This document shows, in pieces, positions 1 through 8,492 of a stretch of DNA of 64,000 nt. The notes under the pieces are model-generated. The model was not told where the DNA came from. It ran no database searches and was given only the letters and a program-made list of their open reading frames with translations. Location of the stretch: assembly GCA_015654535.1 (NCBI GenBank), contig JAATGU010000055.1:1-64000 (forward strand), written 5' to 3'. The translations under genes and the position numbers were made by a program. Numbering within the stretch: position 1 is the first letter of the stretch; each line of letters opens with the position of its first letter. Source of the stretch: Bacteroidales bacterium (GTDB taxonomy: Bacteria > Bacteroidota > Bacteroidia > Bacteroidales > Bacteroidaceae).

Positions 1-65
1 AGGCTGACACTATTTTCCTGCTTGTAACCCTCTATTGTTTTTGTGTATAGTTCGGATGCTTTCAT
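1..65 (-). CDS. 5' end of an unidentified gene, cut by the window edge
   Basis: An open frame runs off the left edge on the minus strand. It starts with ATG at 65-63 and gives 21 residues beginning MKASELYTKTIEGYKQ. The purine-rich AGAGAAAAG directly upstream of the ATG could serve as a ribosome site. Nothing in these few residues identifies a family. The long intergenic region to its right, with several repeats, would be its upstream region. Confidence 0.4.
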   Translation of the reverse strand, partial: MKASELYTKTIEGYKQENSVS

Positions 66-270
66 CTTTTCTCTTTTTGGAAGACAAAGATAAAAAGCTA
101 AATCATCCCGGACAAGATGGTATCGCGGAGACGCTTACTTTAGAGGTTCCTTTCTTGTCTTTTTTCACCTGTTTACAGACATGGCACCTACTTTAAATAG
201 ATTTCTACTCAAAAGAATCTATTCAGAGTAAAAAAGAAGCAATAACCGTCCTTATAAATAACACTCTTGC

Positions 271-320
271 TGTACAAAATAATCTATTCTTTTGTACAGA
301 ATATATGTTTGTTTTGTACA
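271..320. repeat. TTTTGTACA operator-like box array
   Basis: TGTACAAAA (271-279) and TTTTGTACA (290-298) form a perfect 9-bp inverted repeat with a 10-nt spacer. A third box, TTTTGTACA, lies at 312-320, exactly 22 bp after the second. Two-helical-turn spacing of identical boxes is typical of a protein binding site. A -7-like TATGTTTG (304-311) lies between boxes two and three. The binding protein is unknown. Confidence 0.5.
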
Positions 321-547
321 GAACATTTCATTCTTTTCTACAATATCCTACTGACATTTAATATCGGATTGAAAATAAGAAAAAGCAAAAATGACTTTTA
401 TTCCTTAGGAACCGGTGAATTTATTTAAAACATGGATAATGGGGGAACAATGTTCTTGGATTATTTTTATTTACATTCAAAATTCAATAGAAGTTCCAAT
501 TTGCATTGTAAGTGTGGCTTTTAAAGCATCAAAGGACAAGGCACACT

Positions 548-660
548 GTGAGAGATGCCCCCAAAAAGGTGAGAGACGAGGTGAGAGGTAAACTGCCCTT
601 ACAGCCTAAATAAGTGCTTATTTTCAACTGTTTATATGGAAAGAATGAGAGGTGAGAGAT
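548..660 (+). repeat. TGAGAG repeat cluster
   Basis: GTGAGAGA/G occurs at 548, 569, 581 and 652, with a related ATGAGAGG at 645. Between 548 and 612 a short open frame (VRDAPKKVRDEVRGKL) ends in TAA, so this could be a coding remnant rather than a regulatory array. No function is assigned. Confidence 0.35.
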
Positions 661-840
661 GAAAGTGTCCGAATTATATTTAAAACTTACAGTGTTTCTT
701 TTGTATGAGAAACTTTAATCTATTATATTAAAAGTCCTTAAAGAGTAGCTTATACATCGCTTTTTATTTGTTTATTTGCACCAAATTAGGGATCGGTGTA
801 GCCTTGCGGAAGCTTGGTTATTAAAGATGGTAAAAAACAA

Positions 841-1749
841 ATGAATAAACTCACAATAAATACTTGTCCTCTTTGCGGTGGATCTCACTTTAATGAAAAG
901 AGGACATGTACTGATTTCTATGCTTCCGGCGAACAGTTCGACCTGCTTCAGTGTGAAGATTGCCACTTTCAGTTTACGCAGGGATTCCCTGTGGAAGAAG
1001 AAATAGGTAGATATTACGAAACTCCAGATTATATTTCACATAGTGACACCAAAAAAGGGTTGATGAATGAACTTTATCATGTGGTACGTATGCGCATGCT
1101 CAATAAAAAAGCTCGATTGATTGCTAACATTACCGGCAAATCTTCGGGAAGGATATTGGATATTGGCACCGGTACCGGATATTTTGCAAATACCATGCAA
1201 CGGAAAGGTTGGACGGTAGAGGCTATAGAGAAGAATGCACAAGCCCGGACGTTTGCCAAAGATCATTTTAAACTGGATGTAAAAGAGGAGTCTGCTTTGG
1301 CGGAATTTCCTGTCGGCTCGTTTAATGTGATTACTCTCTGGCACGTGATGGAACATTTGGAGCATCTCAATGAAACTTGGGAAAGACTTTACGAATTGCT
1401 TGCCGGCAAAGGTATTTTAGTCATTGCAGTACCTAATTGCGCTTCCTATGATGCACAAAAATACAAGGAATTTTGGGCAGCTTATGATGTGCCTCGTCAT
1501 TTATGGCATTTTACGCCCGATACCATGCAACAGTTTGGTTCTAAGCACCATTTTAAGTTAACCAATCATTACCCGATGCCTTTCGATGCTTTCTATGTCT
1601 CTATAATGAGTGAGAAAAATAAAAAGAGTGCGCTTAGTTTTCTAAAAGGGATGTATGTTGGCGCGGCGGCGTGGATGCACACTTTGAACAATAAAGAGAA
1701 AAGTAGTTCTATGATTTATGTATTCAGAAAAGAAAATAATGAAAAGTAA
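841..1749 (+). CDS. class I SAM-dependent methyltransferase with N-terminal zinc ribbon
   Basis: A 302-residue cytosolic methyltransferase of unknown substrate. Two Cys pairs, CPLCG at 9-13 and C38/C41, look like a zinc ribbon. The SAM-binding glycine motif ILDIGTGTGYF is at 105-115, followed by a Methyltransf_23-type core that includes a LWHVMEHLEH segment. The frame stays open upstream to a TTG at 814, but the ATG at 841 gives a normal N-terminus just before the Cys motif and is preferred. It overlaps the start of ftsX by 11 nt, so the two are probably translated from one message. The family assignment is firm; the target molecule is not known. Confidence 0.88.
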   Translation: MNKLTINTCPLCGGSHFNEKRTCTDFYASGEQFDLLQCEDCHFQFTQGFPVEEEIGRYYETPDYISHSDTKKGLMNELYHVVRMRMLNKKARLIANITGKSSGRILDIGTGTGYFANTMQRKGWTVEAIEKNAQARTFAKDHFKLDVKEESALAEFPVGSFNVITLWHVMEHLEHLNETWERLYELLAGKGILVIAVPNCASYDAQKYKEFWAAYDVPRHLWHFTPDTMQQFGSKHHFKLTNHYPMPFDAFYVSIMSEKNKKSALSFLKGMYVGAAAWMHTLNNKEKSSSMIYVFRKENNEK

Positions 1750-2620
1750 ACATAAAAATAATGTCGTTCCTTACTTTGATATACAAAGTATAACCTCTAG
1801 TATCAGTACTATGCTTGTATTGTTATTACTTGGGTTAATCGTTTTTTTTGTGCTTTCTGCCAATAATCTTTCGAAATATGTTCGCGAGAATATTAATTTT
1901 TCAATCCTTGTCAGCGATGATATGTCAGAGCCTAATATATTGGAATTTCAAAAGCAGCTCAATGCAGAACCTTTTGTCAAAGGTTCCACCTATATTTCCA
2001 AACGGCAAGCACTTCAAGAACAAAGTGAGGCCATGGGCACTGATCCGGAAGAGTTTTTAGGGTATAATCCTTTCACGGCTTCAATCGAAGTAAAACTTAA
2101 TTCCAATTATGCAAATTCAGATAGTATAGCTAAAATCGAAAAAAAAATAAAGAAAAATAGTAATATTCAGGAAGTACTTTATCAGAAAGATTTGATTGAC
2201 TCTGTAAATAAGAATATCCGTAATATCAGTTTGGTACTGTTATGTCTTGCAGGCTTACTTACATGTATCTCTTTTGTATTAATAAATAACACGATTCGCT
2301 TAGCAATCTATTCTAAAAGATTTTTAATTCATACGATGAAATTAGTAGGTGCTAGTTGGGGATTTATTAGAAAGCCTTTCCTTTTACGGAATATTTGGAT
2401 TGGAGTAATTGCAGCGATCGCAGCAGATGCTGTATTAATGGGAGGAGCTTACTCATTAGTAAATTACGAACCTGAACTCATTTCCATCATAACCCCCAAC
2501 GTAATGCTCATTGTTGCTGCATCAGTATTACTCTTTGGAATCCTTATTACGTTTTTATGTGCTTATCTTTCAATCAATAAGTATCTGAGAATGAAAGCAA
2601 GCTCACTCTACTATATCTAA
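1739..2620 (+). CDS. ftsX: cell division permease-like protein FtsX
   Basis: FtsX partners the ATPase FtsE in the FtsEX complex, which activates peptidoglycan hydrolases at the division site in the inner membrane. The 293-residue product has the expected layout: a cytoplasmic tail, TM1 (about 20-41), a periplasmic domain (about 45-165) and three C-terminal TM segments (about 172-192, 225-245, 258-280). The start at 1739 was chosen over 1718 because it gives the usual short tail and overlaps the upstream stop. No ftsE is seen in the window. The product is followed by DUF3098 and uppP, so the run serves the cell envelope. Confidence 0.92.
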   Translation: MKSKHKNNVVPYFDIQSITSSISTMLVLLLLGLIVFFVLSANNLSKYVRENINFSILVSDDMSEPNILEFQKQLNAEPFVKGSTYISKRQALQEQSEAMGTDPEEFLGYNPFTASIEVKLNSNYANSDSIAKIEKKIKKNSNIQEVLYQKDLIDSVNKNIRNISLVLLCLAGLLTCISFVLINNTIRLAIYSKRFLIHTMKLVGASWGFIRKPFLLRNIWIGVIAAIAADAVLMGGAYSLVNYEPELISIITPNVMLIVAASVLLFGILITFLCAYLSINKYLRMKASSLYYI

Positions 2621-2653
2621 ACAAATAAATAGAATTAATAAAAGATTAAGAAT

Positions 2654-2884
2654 ATGGACAAAAAAAAGTTTGCTTTTGACAAGACGAATTTTATCTTGCT
2701 GGCAGTGGGAATGTTGGTTGTGATATTGGGCTTTATATTAATGACCGGCTCTGTTACATCAGCAACGGTTTTTCAGCCGGATATTTTTAGTGTACGTAGA
2801 ATAAAGGTGGCCCCTGTTGTTTGTTTCTTTGGATTTATTTTTATGATCTATGGTGTTGTACGTAAACCCAAAGCTGAAAAATAA
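2654..2884 (+). CDS. DUF3098 small membrane protein
   Basis: A 76-residue protein with two hydrophobic helices (about 12-32 and 53-68) separated by a short loop rich in V, F and R. It matches what is known of the DUF3098 family, a Bacteroidetes protein commonly found between ftsX and uppP. It ends 3 nt before uppP and is very likely co-transcribed with it. No biochemical function is known. Inner-membrane location is inferred from the two helices. Confidence 0.85.
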   Translation: MDKKKFAFDKTNFILLAVGMLVVILGFILMTGSVTSATVFQPDIFSVRRIKVAPVVCFFGFIFMIYGVVRKPKAEK

Positions 2885-2887
2885 AAA

Positions 2888-3781
2888 ATGGGAGATTTGA
2901 CGACATTACAAACTATTCTTATTGCTATAGTAGAAGGACTGACGGAGTTTCTTCCTGTTTCTTCCACTGGACATATGATTATAGTACAAAATATGCTGGG
3001 GATTCAAAGTACTGATTTTGTAAAAGCATTTACAGTTATTATCCAGTTTGGAGCGATACTTTCAGTAGTTGTTCTTTATTGGAAACGTTTTTTTAAATTG
3101 AATAAGTGTAAAATACTTGATAATCAAGCTGTAAGTGGAAAACCTTTTCCGAGTAGAGTTGTTGTTTACTTCAAAAGGTTCCTCTATAAGTTTGACTTTT
3201 ATTGGAAACTTTTAATTGCTTTCGTTCCTGCAGCTATATTTGGCTTTTTATTTAGTAATAAGATTGATGAAATGTTGGAAAGTGTAACAGTGGTTGCTTC
3301 AATGCTCGTTATTGGTGGAATCTTTATGCTTTTTGTTGATAAAATATTCAACAAAGTAGATGAAAGCACTGGTTTGACTGAAAAAAAAGCATTAAATATC
3401 GGTCTGTTTCAATGTATAGCCATGATACCGGGTGTATCTCGTTCAATGGCTACCATTGTAGGTGGTATGGCACAAAGAATGTCACGTAAGACTGCTGCTG
3501 AATTTTCTTTTTTTCTTGCTGTACCCACAATGTTTGCTGCTACAGCTTATAAACTGTATAAGCTTTTTATGGAACCCAACGGAATAGAGATTCTAAGCCA
3601 AAATGTAGGAGCGCTTATTATAGGAAATGTGGTGGCATTCATCGTAGCGTTGCTTGCTATTAAATTCTTTATTAGCTTTGTAACCAAGTATGGCTTTAAA
3701 GCTTTTGGATATTATAGAATTATTGTGGGAGGCATTATCTTAGTAATGATATTATTAGGTCATAATTTAGAAGTTGTTTAA
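2888..3781 (+). CDS. uppP: undecaprenyl-diphosphatase (BacA/UppP)
   Basis: An integral membrane phosphatase that converts undecaprenyl diphosphate to undecaprenyl phosphate, recycling the lipid carrier for peptidoglycan and other envelope polymers. The two family signatures are present: [14 protein letters not shown] at 16-29 and PGVSRS at 181-186. At 297 residues it is slightly longer than the usual ~270, because of a longer loop at about 70-105 between early helices. Its stop TAA shares its last A with the truB ATG (TAATG), so translation is coupled. Confidence 0.96.
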   Translation: MGDLTTLQTILIAIVEGLTEFLPVSSTGHMIIVQNMLGIQSTDFVKAFTVIIQFGAILSVVVLYWKRFFKLNKCKILDNQAVSGKPFPSRVVVYFKRFLYKFDFYWKLLIAFVPAAIFGFLFSNKIDEMLESVTVVASMLVIGGIFMLFVDKIFNKVDESTGLTEKKALNIGLFQCIAMIPGVSRSMATIVGGMAQRMSRKTAAEFSFFLAVPTMFAATAYKLYKLFMEPNGIEILSQNVGALIIGNVVAFIVALLAIKFFISFVTKYGFKAFGYYRIIVGGIILVMILLGHNLEVV

Positions 3782-4485
3782 TGAACTTTATTGAAGGAGA
3801 AGTATTGTACTTCAACAAACCGCTGACGTGGACATCTTTTAATCTCGTGGCGAAGGTAAAATATCCTTTACTGAGAAAACTGAGAATAAAAAAATTGAAA
3901 GTAGGACATGCTGGAACGCTTGATCCGCTGGCTACAGGTGTAATGATTATATGTACAGGAAAAGCAACTAAGCGAATTGAAGAATTTCAGTATCAAACAA
4001 AAGAATATATTGCTTCCATCAAACTGGGGGCAACAACTCCTTCCTTTGATTTGGAAGGAACTGTTGATGCTACTTTTCCCACAGCTCATATCACCCATGA
4101 ACTAGTAGAGGAGGTATTGAATAAATTTGTTGGAAGTATAGAACAGATTCTGCCTGCATTCTCGGCTTGCAAGGTGGATGGTGAAAGAGCATATGAATTA
4201 GCAAGAGCTGGGAGAGAGGTAGAATTAAAGCCTAAAACTTTGGTTATTGATGAAATTGAATTGCTAGAGTGCAACCTTCCGGATATAAAAATACGGGTGG
4301 TGTGCAGTAAAGGCACTTATATTCGTGCTTTAGCCAGAGATATTGGAGAAGCTCTGAATAGTGGAGCCCATCTTACAGGACTAATTCGCACTCGTGTGGG
4401 AGATATTACGTTGGACCGTTGCATGGAAATAGAAGATTTTGTGGAATGGCTTGATAAACAAGATATGAAGATAATTAATGTATAA
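3781..4485 (+). CDS. truB: tRNA pseudouridine(55) synthase TruB
   Basis: TruB isomerises U55 in the T-loop of tRNAs to pseudouridine. The active-site segment GHAGTLDPLATG is at 42-53, with the catalytic aspartate at residue 48. SKGTYIRALARDIGE further on is the typical C-terminal motif. The 234-residue length fits bacterial TruB enzymes without a C-terminal PUA extension, as is common in Bacteroidetes. It overlaps uppP by one base and is followed by queA after 9 nt, giving a tRNA-modification pair. Confidence 0.96.
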   Translation: MNFIEGEVLYFNKPLTWTSFNLVAKVKYPLLRKLRIKKLKVGHAGTLDPLATGVMIICTGKATKRIEEFQYQTKEYIASIKLGATTPSFDLEGTVDATFPTAHITHELVEEVLNKFVGSIEQILPAFSACKVDGERAYELARAGREVELKPKTLVIDEIELLECNLPDIKIRVVCSKGTYIRALARDIGEALNSGAHLTGLIRTRVGDITLDRCMEIEDFVEWLDKQDMKIINV

Positions 4486-4494
4486 AGAGTAAAT

Positions 4495-5550
4495 ATGAAA
4501 CTATCACAATTTAAATTTAAGTTACCTGAGGATAAAATTGCTTTGTACCCCACTAAATACAGAGATGAATCTCGCTTGATGGTTCTTCATAAGAAGACCG
4601 GTGAGATTGAGCATAAAGAGTTTAAGAATATCTTAGATTATTTTGATGATAAGGATGTTTTTATTTTCAATGATACTAAAGTATTTCCTGCCCGTCTTTA
4701 TGGGAATAAAGAAAAAACAGGCGCTCGCATTGAAGTCTTTTTATTACGCGAACTAAATGAAGAACTTCGTTTATGGGATGTATTAGTGGATCCAGCCCGT
4801 AAAATCAGGATTGGTAATAAACTGTATTTCGGAGATGATGATTCAATGGTGGCTGAAGTAATAGATAATACAACTTCACGAGGACGTACGCTTCGCTTTT
4901 TGTATGACGGTCCTCATGATGAATTTAAAAAAGCACTTTATGCTCTTGGCGAAACTCCCCTTCCTCATGCAATTCTGACTCGTCCGGTAGAACCAGAAGA
5001 TGCCGAAAGATTCCAATCTATTTTCGCCAAAAACGAAGGAGCGGTTACAGCACCAACAGCTAGTCTTCATTTTAGCCGTGAATTAATGAAACGCATGGAG
5101 ATTAAAGGGATTGACTTTGCTTTCATCACAATGCATGCTGGCTTGGGTAACTTCCGCGATATTGATGTGGAAGATCTCACCAAACATAAAATGGACTCAG
5201 AACAGATGTTTGTAACAGAAGAGACGGTTAATTTTGTTAATCAAGCGAAAGATTTAAACAGAAATATTTGTGCCGTAGGTACTACTGTTATGAGAGCTAT
5301 TGAAAGTACGGTGAGCACTGATGGGCACTTAAAAGCTTATGCAGGATGGACTAATAAGTTTATTTTTCCGCCTTATGAATTTACTGTGGCCAATTCAATG
5401 ATTTCGAATTTTCATATGCCTCTTTCTACTTTGCTAATGATTGTAGCTGCGTTTGGTGGATATGATTTTGTAATGGAAGCCTATCAGGTTGCATTGAAAG
5501 AGGGATACCGTTTTGGTACTTATGGAGATGCGATGTTGATTCTGGACTAA
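4495..5550 (+). CDS. queA: S-adenosylmethionine:tRNA ribosyltransferase-isomerase QueA
   Basis: QueA transfers the ribosyl part of SAM onto preQ1 in tRNA to form epoxyqueuosine, the penultimate step of queuosine synthesis. The 351-residue length is normal for the family. Recognised segments include [13 protein letters not shown] near the N-terminus, APTASLHFS in the middle and [11 protein letters not shown] with [12 protein letters not shown] near the C-terminus. It sits between truB and folK with short gaps (9 and 12 nt), so it is probably part of the same message. Confidence 0.96.
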   Translation: MKLSQFKFKLPEDKIALYPTKYRDESRLMVLHKKTGEIEHKEFKNILDYFDDKDVFIFNDTKVFPARLYGNKEKTGARIEVFLLRELNEELRLWDVLVDPARKIRIGNKLYFGDDDSMVAEVIDNTTSRGRTLRFLYDGPHDEFKKALYALGETPLPHAILTRPVEPEDAERFQSIFAKNEGAVTAPTASLHFSRELMKRMEIKGIDFAFITMHAGLGNFRDIDVEDLTKHKMDSEQMFVTEETVNFVNQAKDLNRNICAVGTTVMRAIESTVSTDGHLKAYAGWTNKFIFPPYEFTVANSMISNFHMPLSTLLMIVAAFGGYDFVMEAYQVALKEGYRFGTYGDAMLILD

Positions 5551-5562
5551 TAAAGCGAAAGA

Positions 5563-6030
5563 ATGGCAGTGGTTTATTTAGGATTAGGAAGCAACCTAGG
5601 TAATAAAGAAAAAAACCTGCACTTAGCTATAGATAAAATAGAAGAGCAGATAGGAAAAGTTATTTCCCTATCTGCTTTTTGCGTTTCTGAACCTTGGGGA
5701 TTTGAATCGGTTAATTCTTTTCTTAACGCTGCCATCTGCGTGGAAAGCGAACTTTCTCCTTTTCAACTGTTGGAAGAAACACAGCGTATAGAGAAAGAAA
5801 TTGGTCGGAATAAGAAATCGGTTAATGGCATTTATAACGACAGGCTAATTGATATTGATATTCTTCTCTATGATGATCTTATTCTGCATTCTGAAAAGTT
5901 AAATATTCCCCATCCTTTAATGGCGGAACGTCTCTTTGTAATAAAGCCCCTTTACCAAATAGCTCCTGAGCTTATTAATCCTGAAACAGGAAAAACAATT
6001 CAAACAATTTATGATGATTTATCTATTTGA
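5563..6030 (+). CDS. folK: 2-amino-4-hydroxy-6-hydroxymethyldihydropteridine diphosphokinase
   Basis: FolK (HPPK) transfers pyrophosphate from ATP to 6-hydroxymethyl-7,8-dihydropterin in folate synthesis. The N-terminal LGLGSNLGNKEKNL (6-19), the RLIDIDILLYDD motif and the NIPHPLMAERLFV segment are all typical. The 155-residue length is that of a single-domain HPPK. It begins 12 nt after queA and is the last gene of this run before the metK leader. Confidence 0.95.
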   Translation: MAVVYLGLGSNLGNKEKNLHLAIDKIEEQIGKVISLSAFCVSEPWGFESVNSFLNAAICVESELSPFQLLEETQRIEKEIGRNKKSVNGIYNDRLIDIDILLYDDLILHSEKLNIPHPLMAERLFVIKPLYQIAPELINPETGKTIQTIYDDLSI

Positions 6031-6087
6031 GTATTAAATTCATTTAAATATATTCCTCTAAAAGAACAAAGATAAGAGAATTACCTT

Positions 6088-6095
6088 TATATTTG
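6088..6095 (+). promoter_or_regulatory. -7 promoter element for metK
   Basis: TATATTTG matches the Bacteroidetes -7 consensus TAnnTTTG. Transcription starting shortly downstream would give a leader of about 165 nt before metK, unusually long for this window. A good TTTG -33 element is not obvious. Confidence 0.5.
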
Positions 6096-6226
6096 CAGTA
6101 TTCTTAAAATGTGGAAAGATTTGGGCAGCTTGCAACCACAGTAAAAAATGCTAAATAATAAATTCTTATATGCATTTCAATCTTCCAAATCAAAATCCAT
6201 TTGAGGACATTAATTTAGTATAAACC

Positions 6227-6246
6227 GACGGAGGCAACAGACCGTC
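6227..6246 (+). promoter_or_regulatory. hairpin in the metK leader
   Basis: GACGG (6227-6231) and CCGTC (6242-6246) pair around a 10-nt purine-rich loop, ending 21 nt before the metK start. A SAM-responsive element would make sense ahead of SAM synthetase, but I cannot match this leader to any known SAM riboswitch class. Confidence 0.3.
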
Positions 6247-6267
6247 AACTTAAAACTTTATTTATCC

Positions 6268-7560
6268 ATGGGATATTTATTCACGTCCGAATCGGTGTCT
6301 GAAGGACACCCCGACAAAGTAGCCGATCAAATATCGGATGCTGTGCTTGACGAACTTCTGGCTTATGATCCGAGTTCTAAAGTAGCTTGCGAAACTCTCG
6401 TTACTACCGGACAAGTAGTACTTGCGGGGGAAGTGAAATCTGAAGCGTATGTAGATTTACAAGAAATTGCTCGTAGAGTAATCAATAAGATTGGTTACAC
6501 TAAAGGAGAGTATATGTTCGAAGGAAACTCATGCGGTGTATTTTCTGCCATTCATGAACAATCTGCCGATATTAACCGTGGAGTAGAGCGCGAAGACCCA
6601 ATGAACCAGGGTGCGGGCGACCAGGGAATGATGTTTGGCTATGCTACTGATGAAACAGAAAACTATATGCCTTTGTCTCTTGACCTTGCGCATAGAATCC
6701 TACTTGTACTGGCTGAAGTTAGAAGGGAAGGCAAAGATATGACTTATCTTCGTCCTGATGCTAAAAGCCAGGTTACCATTGAATATGATGACAACGGAAA
6801 ACCGGTGCGTATTGATACAATTGTTGTGTCTACTCAGCACGACGACTTTGTGGAACCTGCGAATCATTCTGTAGAAGCTCAGTTAAAAGCTGACGAAGAA
6901 ATGCTTGCAAAGATCCGTAAGGATGTAATTGAGATTTTGATACCACGTGTTATCGCATCTATTAATAATAAAGAAATCACTGCCTTGTTCGACGATGCAA
7001 TTACTTATCATGTAAATCCTACAGGAAAATTTGTTATTGGTGGACCTCACGGAGATACAGGATTAACAGGCCGTAAAATCATTGTAGATACCTATGGTGG
7101 AAAAGGTGCTCATGGTGGTGGTGCATTTTCGGGTAAAGATCCTAGTAAAGTAGACCGTAGTGCTGCTTACGCGGCACGTCACATTGCTAAGAACCTTGTA
7201 GCTGCAGGAGTTGCTAGTGAAATTTTGGTTCAGGTCTCTTATGCTATTGGTGTAGCTCGTCCAATAAATATTTATGTTGATACTTACGGACGCAGCAATG
7301 TGAAGATTAGTGATGGAGAGATTGCTAAAAAGATTGATAAATTATTTGATCTTCGTCCTAAAGCTATTGAAGAACGATTGAAACTTCGTAATCCTATTTA
7401 TTCTGAAACTGCTGCTTACGGACATATGGGACGCACTCCAGAAGTGGTAACAAAGAAGTTCCACTCACGTTATTTAGCTGATAAGACTATAGAAGTAGAA
7501 TTATTTACTTGGGAAAAGCTGGATTACGTTGATAAGATTAAAGCTGAATTTGGTTTGTAA
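6268..7560 (+). CDS. metK: S-adenosylmethionine synthetase
   Basis: MetK makes SAM from methionine and ATP in the cytosol. SAM is also needed here by the NifB radical-SAM step and by the several methyltransferases. Signatures include [16 protein letters not shown] at 14-29, the [12 protein letters not shown] substrate loop and [20 protein letters not shown]. At 430 residues it is longer than the E. coli enzyme (384), as is usual for Bacteroidetes. It is monocistronic, with its own promoter element upstream and a terminator directly behind it. Confidence 0.97.
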   Translation: MGYLFTSESVSEGHPDKVADQISDAVLDELLAYDPSSKVACETLVTTGQVVLAGEVKSEAYVDLQEIARRVINKIGYTKGEYMFEGNSCGVFSAIHEQSADINRGVEREDPMNQGAGDQGMMFGYATDETENYMPLSLDLAHRILLVLAEVRREGKDMTYLRPDAKSQVTIEYDDNGKPVRIDTIVVSTQHDDFVEPANHSVEAQLKADEEMLAKIRKDVIEILIPRVIASINNKEITALFDDAITYHVNPTGKFVIGGPHGDTGLTGRKIIVDTYGGKGAHGGGAFSGKDPSKVDRSAAYAARHIAKNLVAAGVASEILVQVSYAIGVARPINIYVDTYGRSNVKISDGEIAKKIDKLFDLRPKAIEERLKLRNPIYSETAAYGHMGRTPEVVTKKFHSRYLADKTIEVELFTWEKLDYVDKIKAEFGL

Positions 7561-7586
7561 TTAGCATTTAAACTATAATTATAAAG

Positions 7587-7629
7587 ATCTTGTAGTTCCT
7601 TTAATTGGGAATTGCAGGATTTTTTTTTG
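7587..7629 (+). terminator. rho-independent terminator after metK
   Basis: ATCTTGTAGTTCC (7587-7599) pairs with GGAATTGCAGGAT (7608-7620), partly through G-U pairs, and is followed by a run of T. It separates metK from the sigma-54-type unit downstream. Confidence 0.85.
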
Positions 7630-7682
7630 CTTATCACGGAACTTTAAAATCCCACTATTAAGTAAACTACCTTCCATAAGTA

Positions 7683-7696
7683 TTACATTAATGTAG
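7683..7696. promoter_or_regulatory. candidate activator site upstream of mop
   Basis: TTACA-TTAA-TGTAG is a near-perfect palindrome ending 66 bp before the -24 element of the mop promoter. The same pattern, YTACA-N4-TGTAR, recurs upstream of nifH and nifE. It is a candidate enhancer for the NifA-like activator encoded at 24205-25782. Confidence 0.55.
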
Positions 7697-7762
7697 CTAA
7701 TAATAAAATGCAGAAAGCTATTATTAAATCTAATAACCTCATAAATAATAAGTTATAATTAC

Positions 7763-7777
7763 TGGCACACCTTTTGT
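7763..7777 (+). promoter_or_regulatory. sigma-54-type promoter of mop
   Basis: TGGCAC-N5-TTGT at 7763-7777 matches the -24/-12 layout of RpoN promoters (consensus TGGCAC-N5-TTGC), with T in place of the last C. It is 52 bp ahead of the mop ATG. Confidence 0.65.
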
Positions 7778-7828
7778 TTTCTTTTCAATAAGAAAGTATT
7801 TTTAATAATTGCTAAAACAAAGAAAAGT

Positions 7829-8035
7829 ATGATACTAAGCGCACGAAATACCATTAAAGGTAAAGTTATAGAAGTTGTTCCAGGCATCGTTACTGCAAAA
7901 GTAAAATTAGACATTGGCGGAGGTAATACTATTGTTTCAGTAATTACCGTAGATAGTGTTGAAGAACTTAATATTAAGGTCGGAGATGAGGCATATGCCA
8001 TCTTTAAATCTACCGAGGTAATGATTGGTATTTAA
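7829..8035 (+). CDS. free-standing Mop (molbindin-type) molybdate-binding protein
   Basis: A 68-residue protein consisting of a single Mop/TOBE domain (ARNTIKGKVIEVVPGIVTAK, then a VSVITVDSVEELNIKVGDEA stretch). Such molbindins bind and buffer molybdate as small oligomers in the cytosol. It lies behind a sigma-54-type promoter with a putative nif-type activator site and 11 nt ahead of a ModE-like gene. The ModC protein in this cluster lacks its usual C-terminal Mop domain, so this protein may supply that function separately (inference). Confidence 0.9.
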   Translation: MILSARNTIKGKVIEVVPGIVTAKVKLDIGGGNTIVSVITVDSVEELNIKVGDEAYAIFKSTEVMIGI

Positions 8036-8046
8036 GCTTTATCCAC

Positions 8047-8400
8047 ATGGATCGTTCAAATTTTACAATGAACGCCACCGTAACCATTTATCGGGATAAC
8101 GAAATCTTTATCGGCCAAAACCAATATCGTCTGTTAAGACAAATACTTATAGATGGTTCTATCAATGCAGCGGCAAAGAATCTGAAAATGTCTTATCAAC
8201 ACGCTTGGCATCTCATGGATAAAGTCAATCGCCTTTCACCAATTCCTGTGGTTATCAGACAAAAAGGAGGAAAAGACGGAGGAGGTTGCAGTGTAAGTCC
8301 ATATGGAATGAAAATTATTCAAACTTATGCTTTACGTGAAATTGAAATAATTAAGTTTTTGGAGCAAACGAACAGCGAACTGGAAAGCTGTTTTTTTTAA
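8047..8400 (+). CDS. ModE-like winged-helix regulator without molybdate-binding domain
   Basis: A 117-residue protein with the LysR-type winged helix-turn-helix of ModE's N-terminal half, including INAAAKNLKMSYQHAWHLM and the GGKDGGG wing that ModE proteins share. The C-terminal TOBE/Mop domains of full ModE (about 260 residues) are missing. It follows mop by 11 nt and was probably co-transcribed with it, so Mop and the DNA-binding domain are encoded as two proteins. Likely role: control of molybdate uptake genes, although how it would sense molybdate is unclear. Confidence 0.85.
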   Translation: MDRSNFTMNATVTIYRDNEIFIGQNQYRLLRQILIDGSINAAAKNLKMSYQHAWHLMDKVNRLSPIPVVIRQKGGKDGGGCSVSPYGMKIIQTYALREIEIIKFLEQTNSELESCFF

Positions 8401-8402
8401 GA

Positions 8403-8437
8403 AAGCGATATTTTTTTTATGTATATCGCTTTTTTTG
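8403..8437 (+). terminator. terminator hairpin, possibly also an operator
   Basis: AAGCGATAT (8403-8411) and ATATCGCTT (8423-8431) form a perfect 9-bp inverted repeat followed by T residues. It reads as a terminator for mop and the ModE-like gene. The outer CG with inner TATA layout also resembles ModE boxes, so it could serve as an operator for the porin-modABC unit (speculative). Confidence 0.7.
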
Positions 8438-8492
8438 ATAAATGCGTTATTCTCGGTATTTGATAACGAATAATAAATTAAATGTAAGTATT

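Larger units (their letters stand above)
66..840. other. long AT-rich intergenic region with repeats
   Basis: No convincing gene lies between the partial minus-strand gene and the methyltransferase. The stretch holds a cluster of TGTACAAAA/TTTTGTACA boxes (271-320), a TAnnTTTG element (TATGTTTG, 304-311) and five copies of a TGAGAG-type repeat (548-660). The rest is AT-rich sequence in which I see nothing. Confidence 0.6.

Noticed and set aside
814..840. TTG start at 814 for the methyltransferase
   Set aside because: The ATG at 841 directly precedes the conserved zinc ribbon and gives the family-like N-terminus.
6100..6267. SAM-II or SAM-I riboswitch before metK
   Set aside because: A long leader and one hairpin are present, but none of the conserved sequence of these classes could be recognised.
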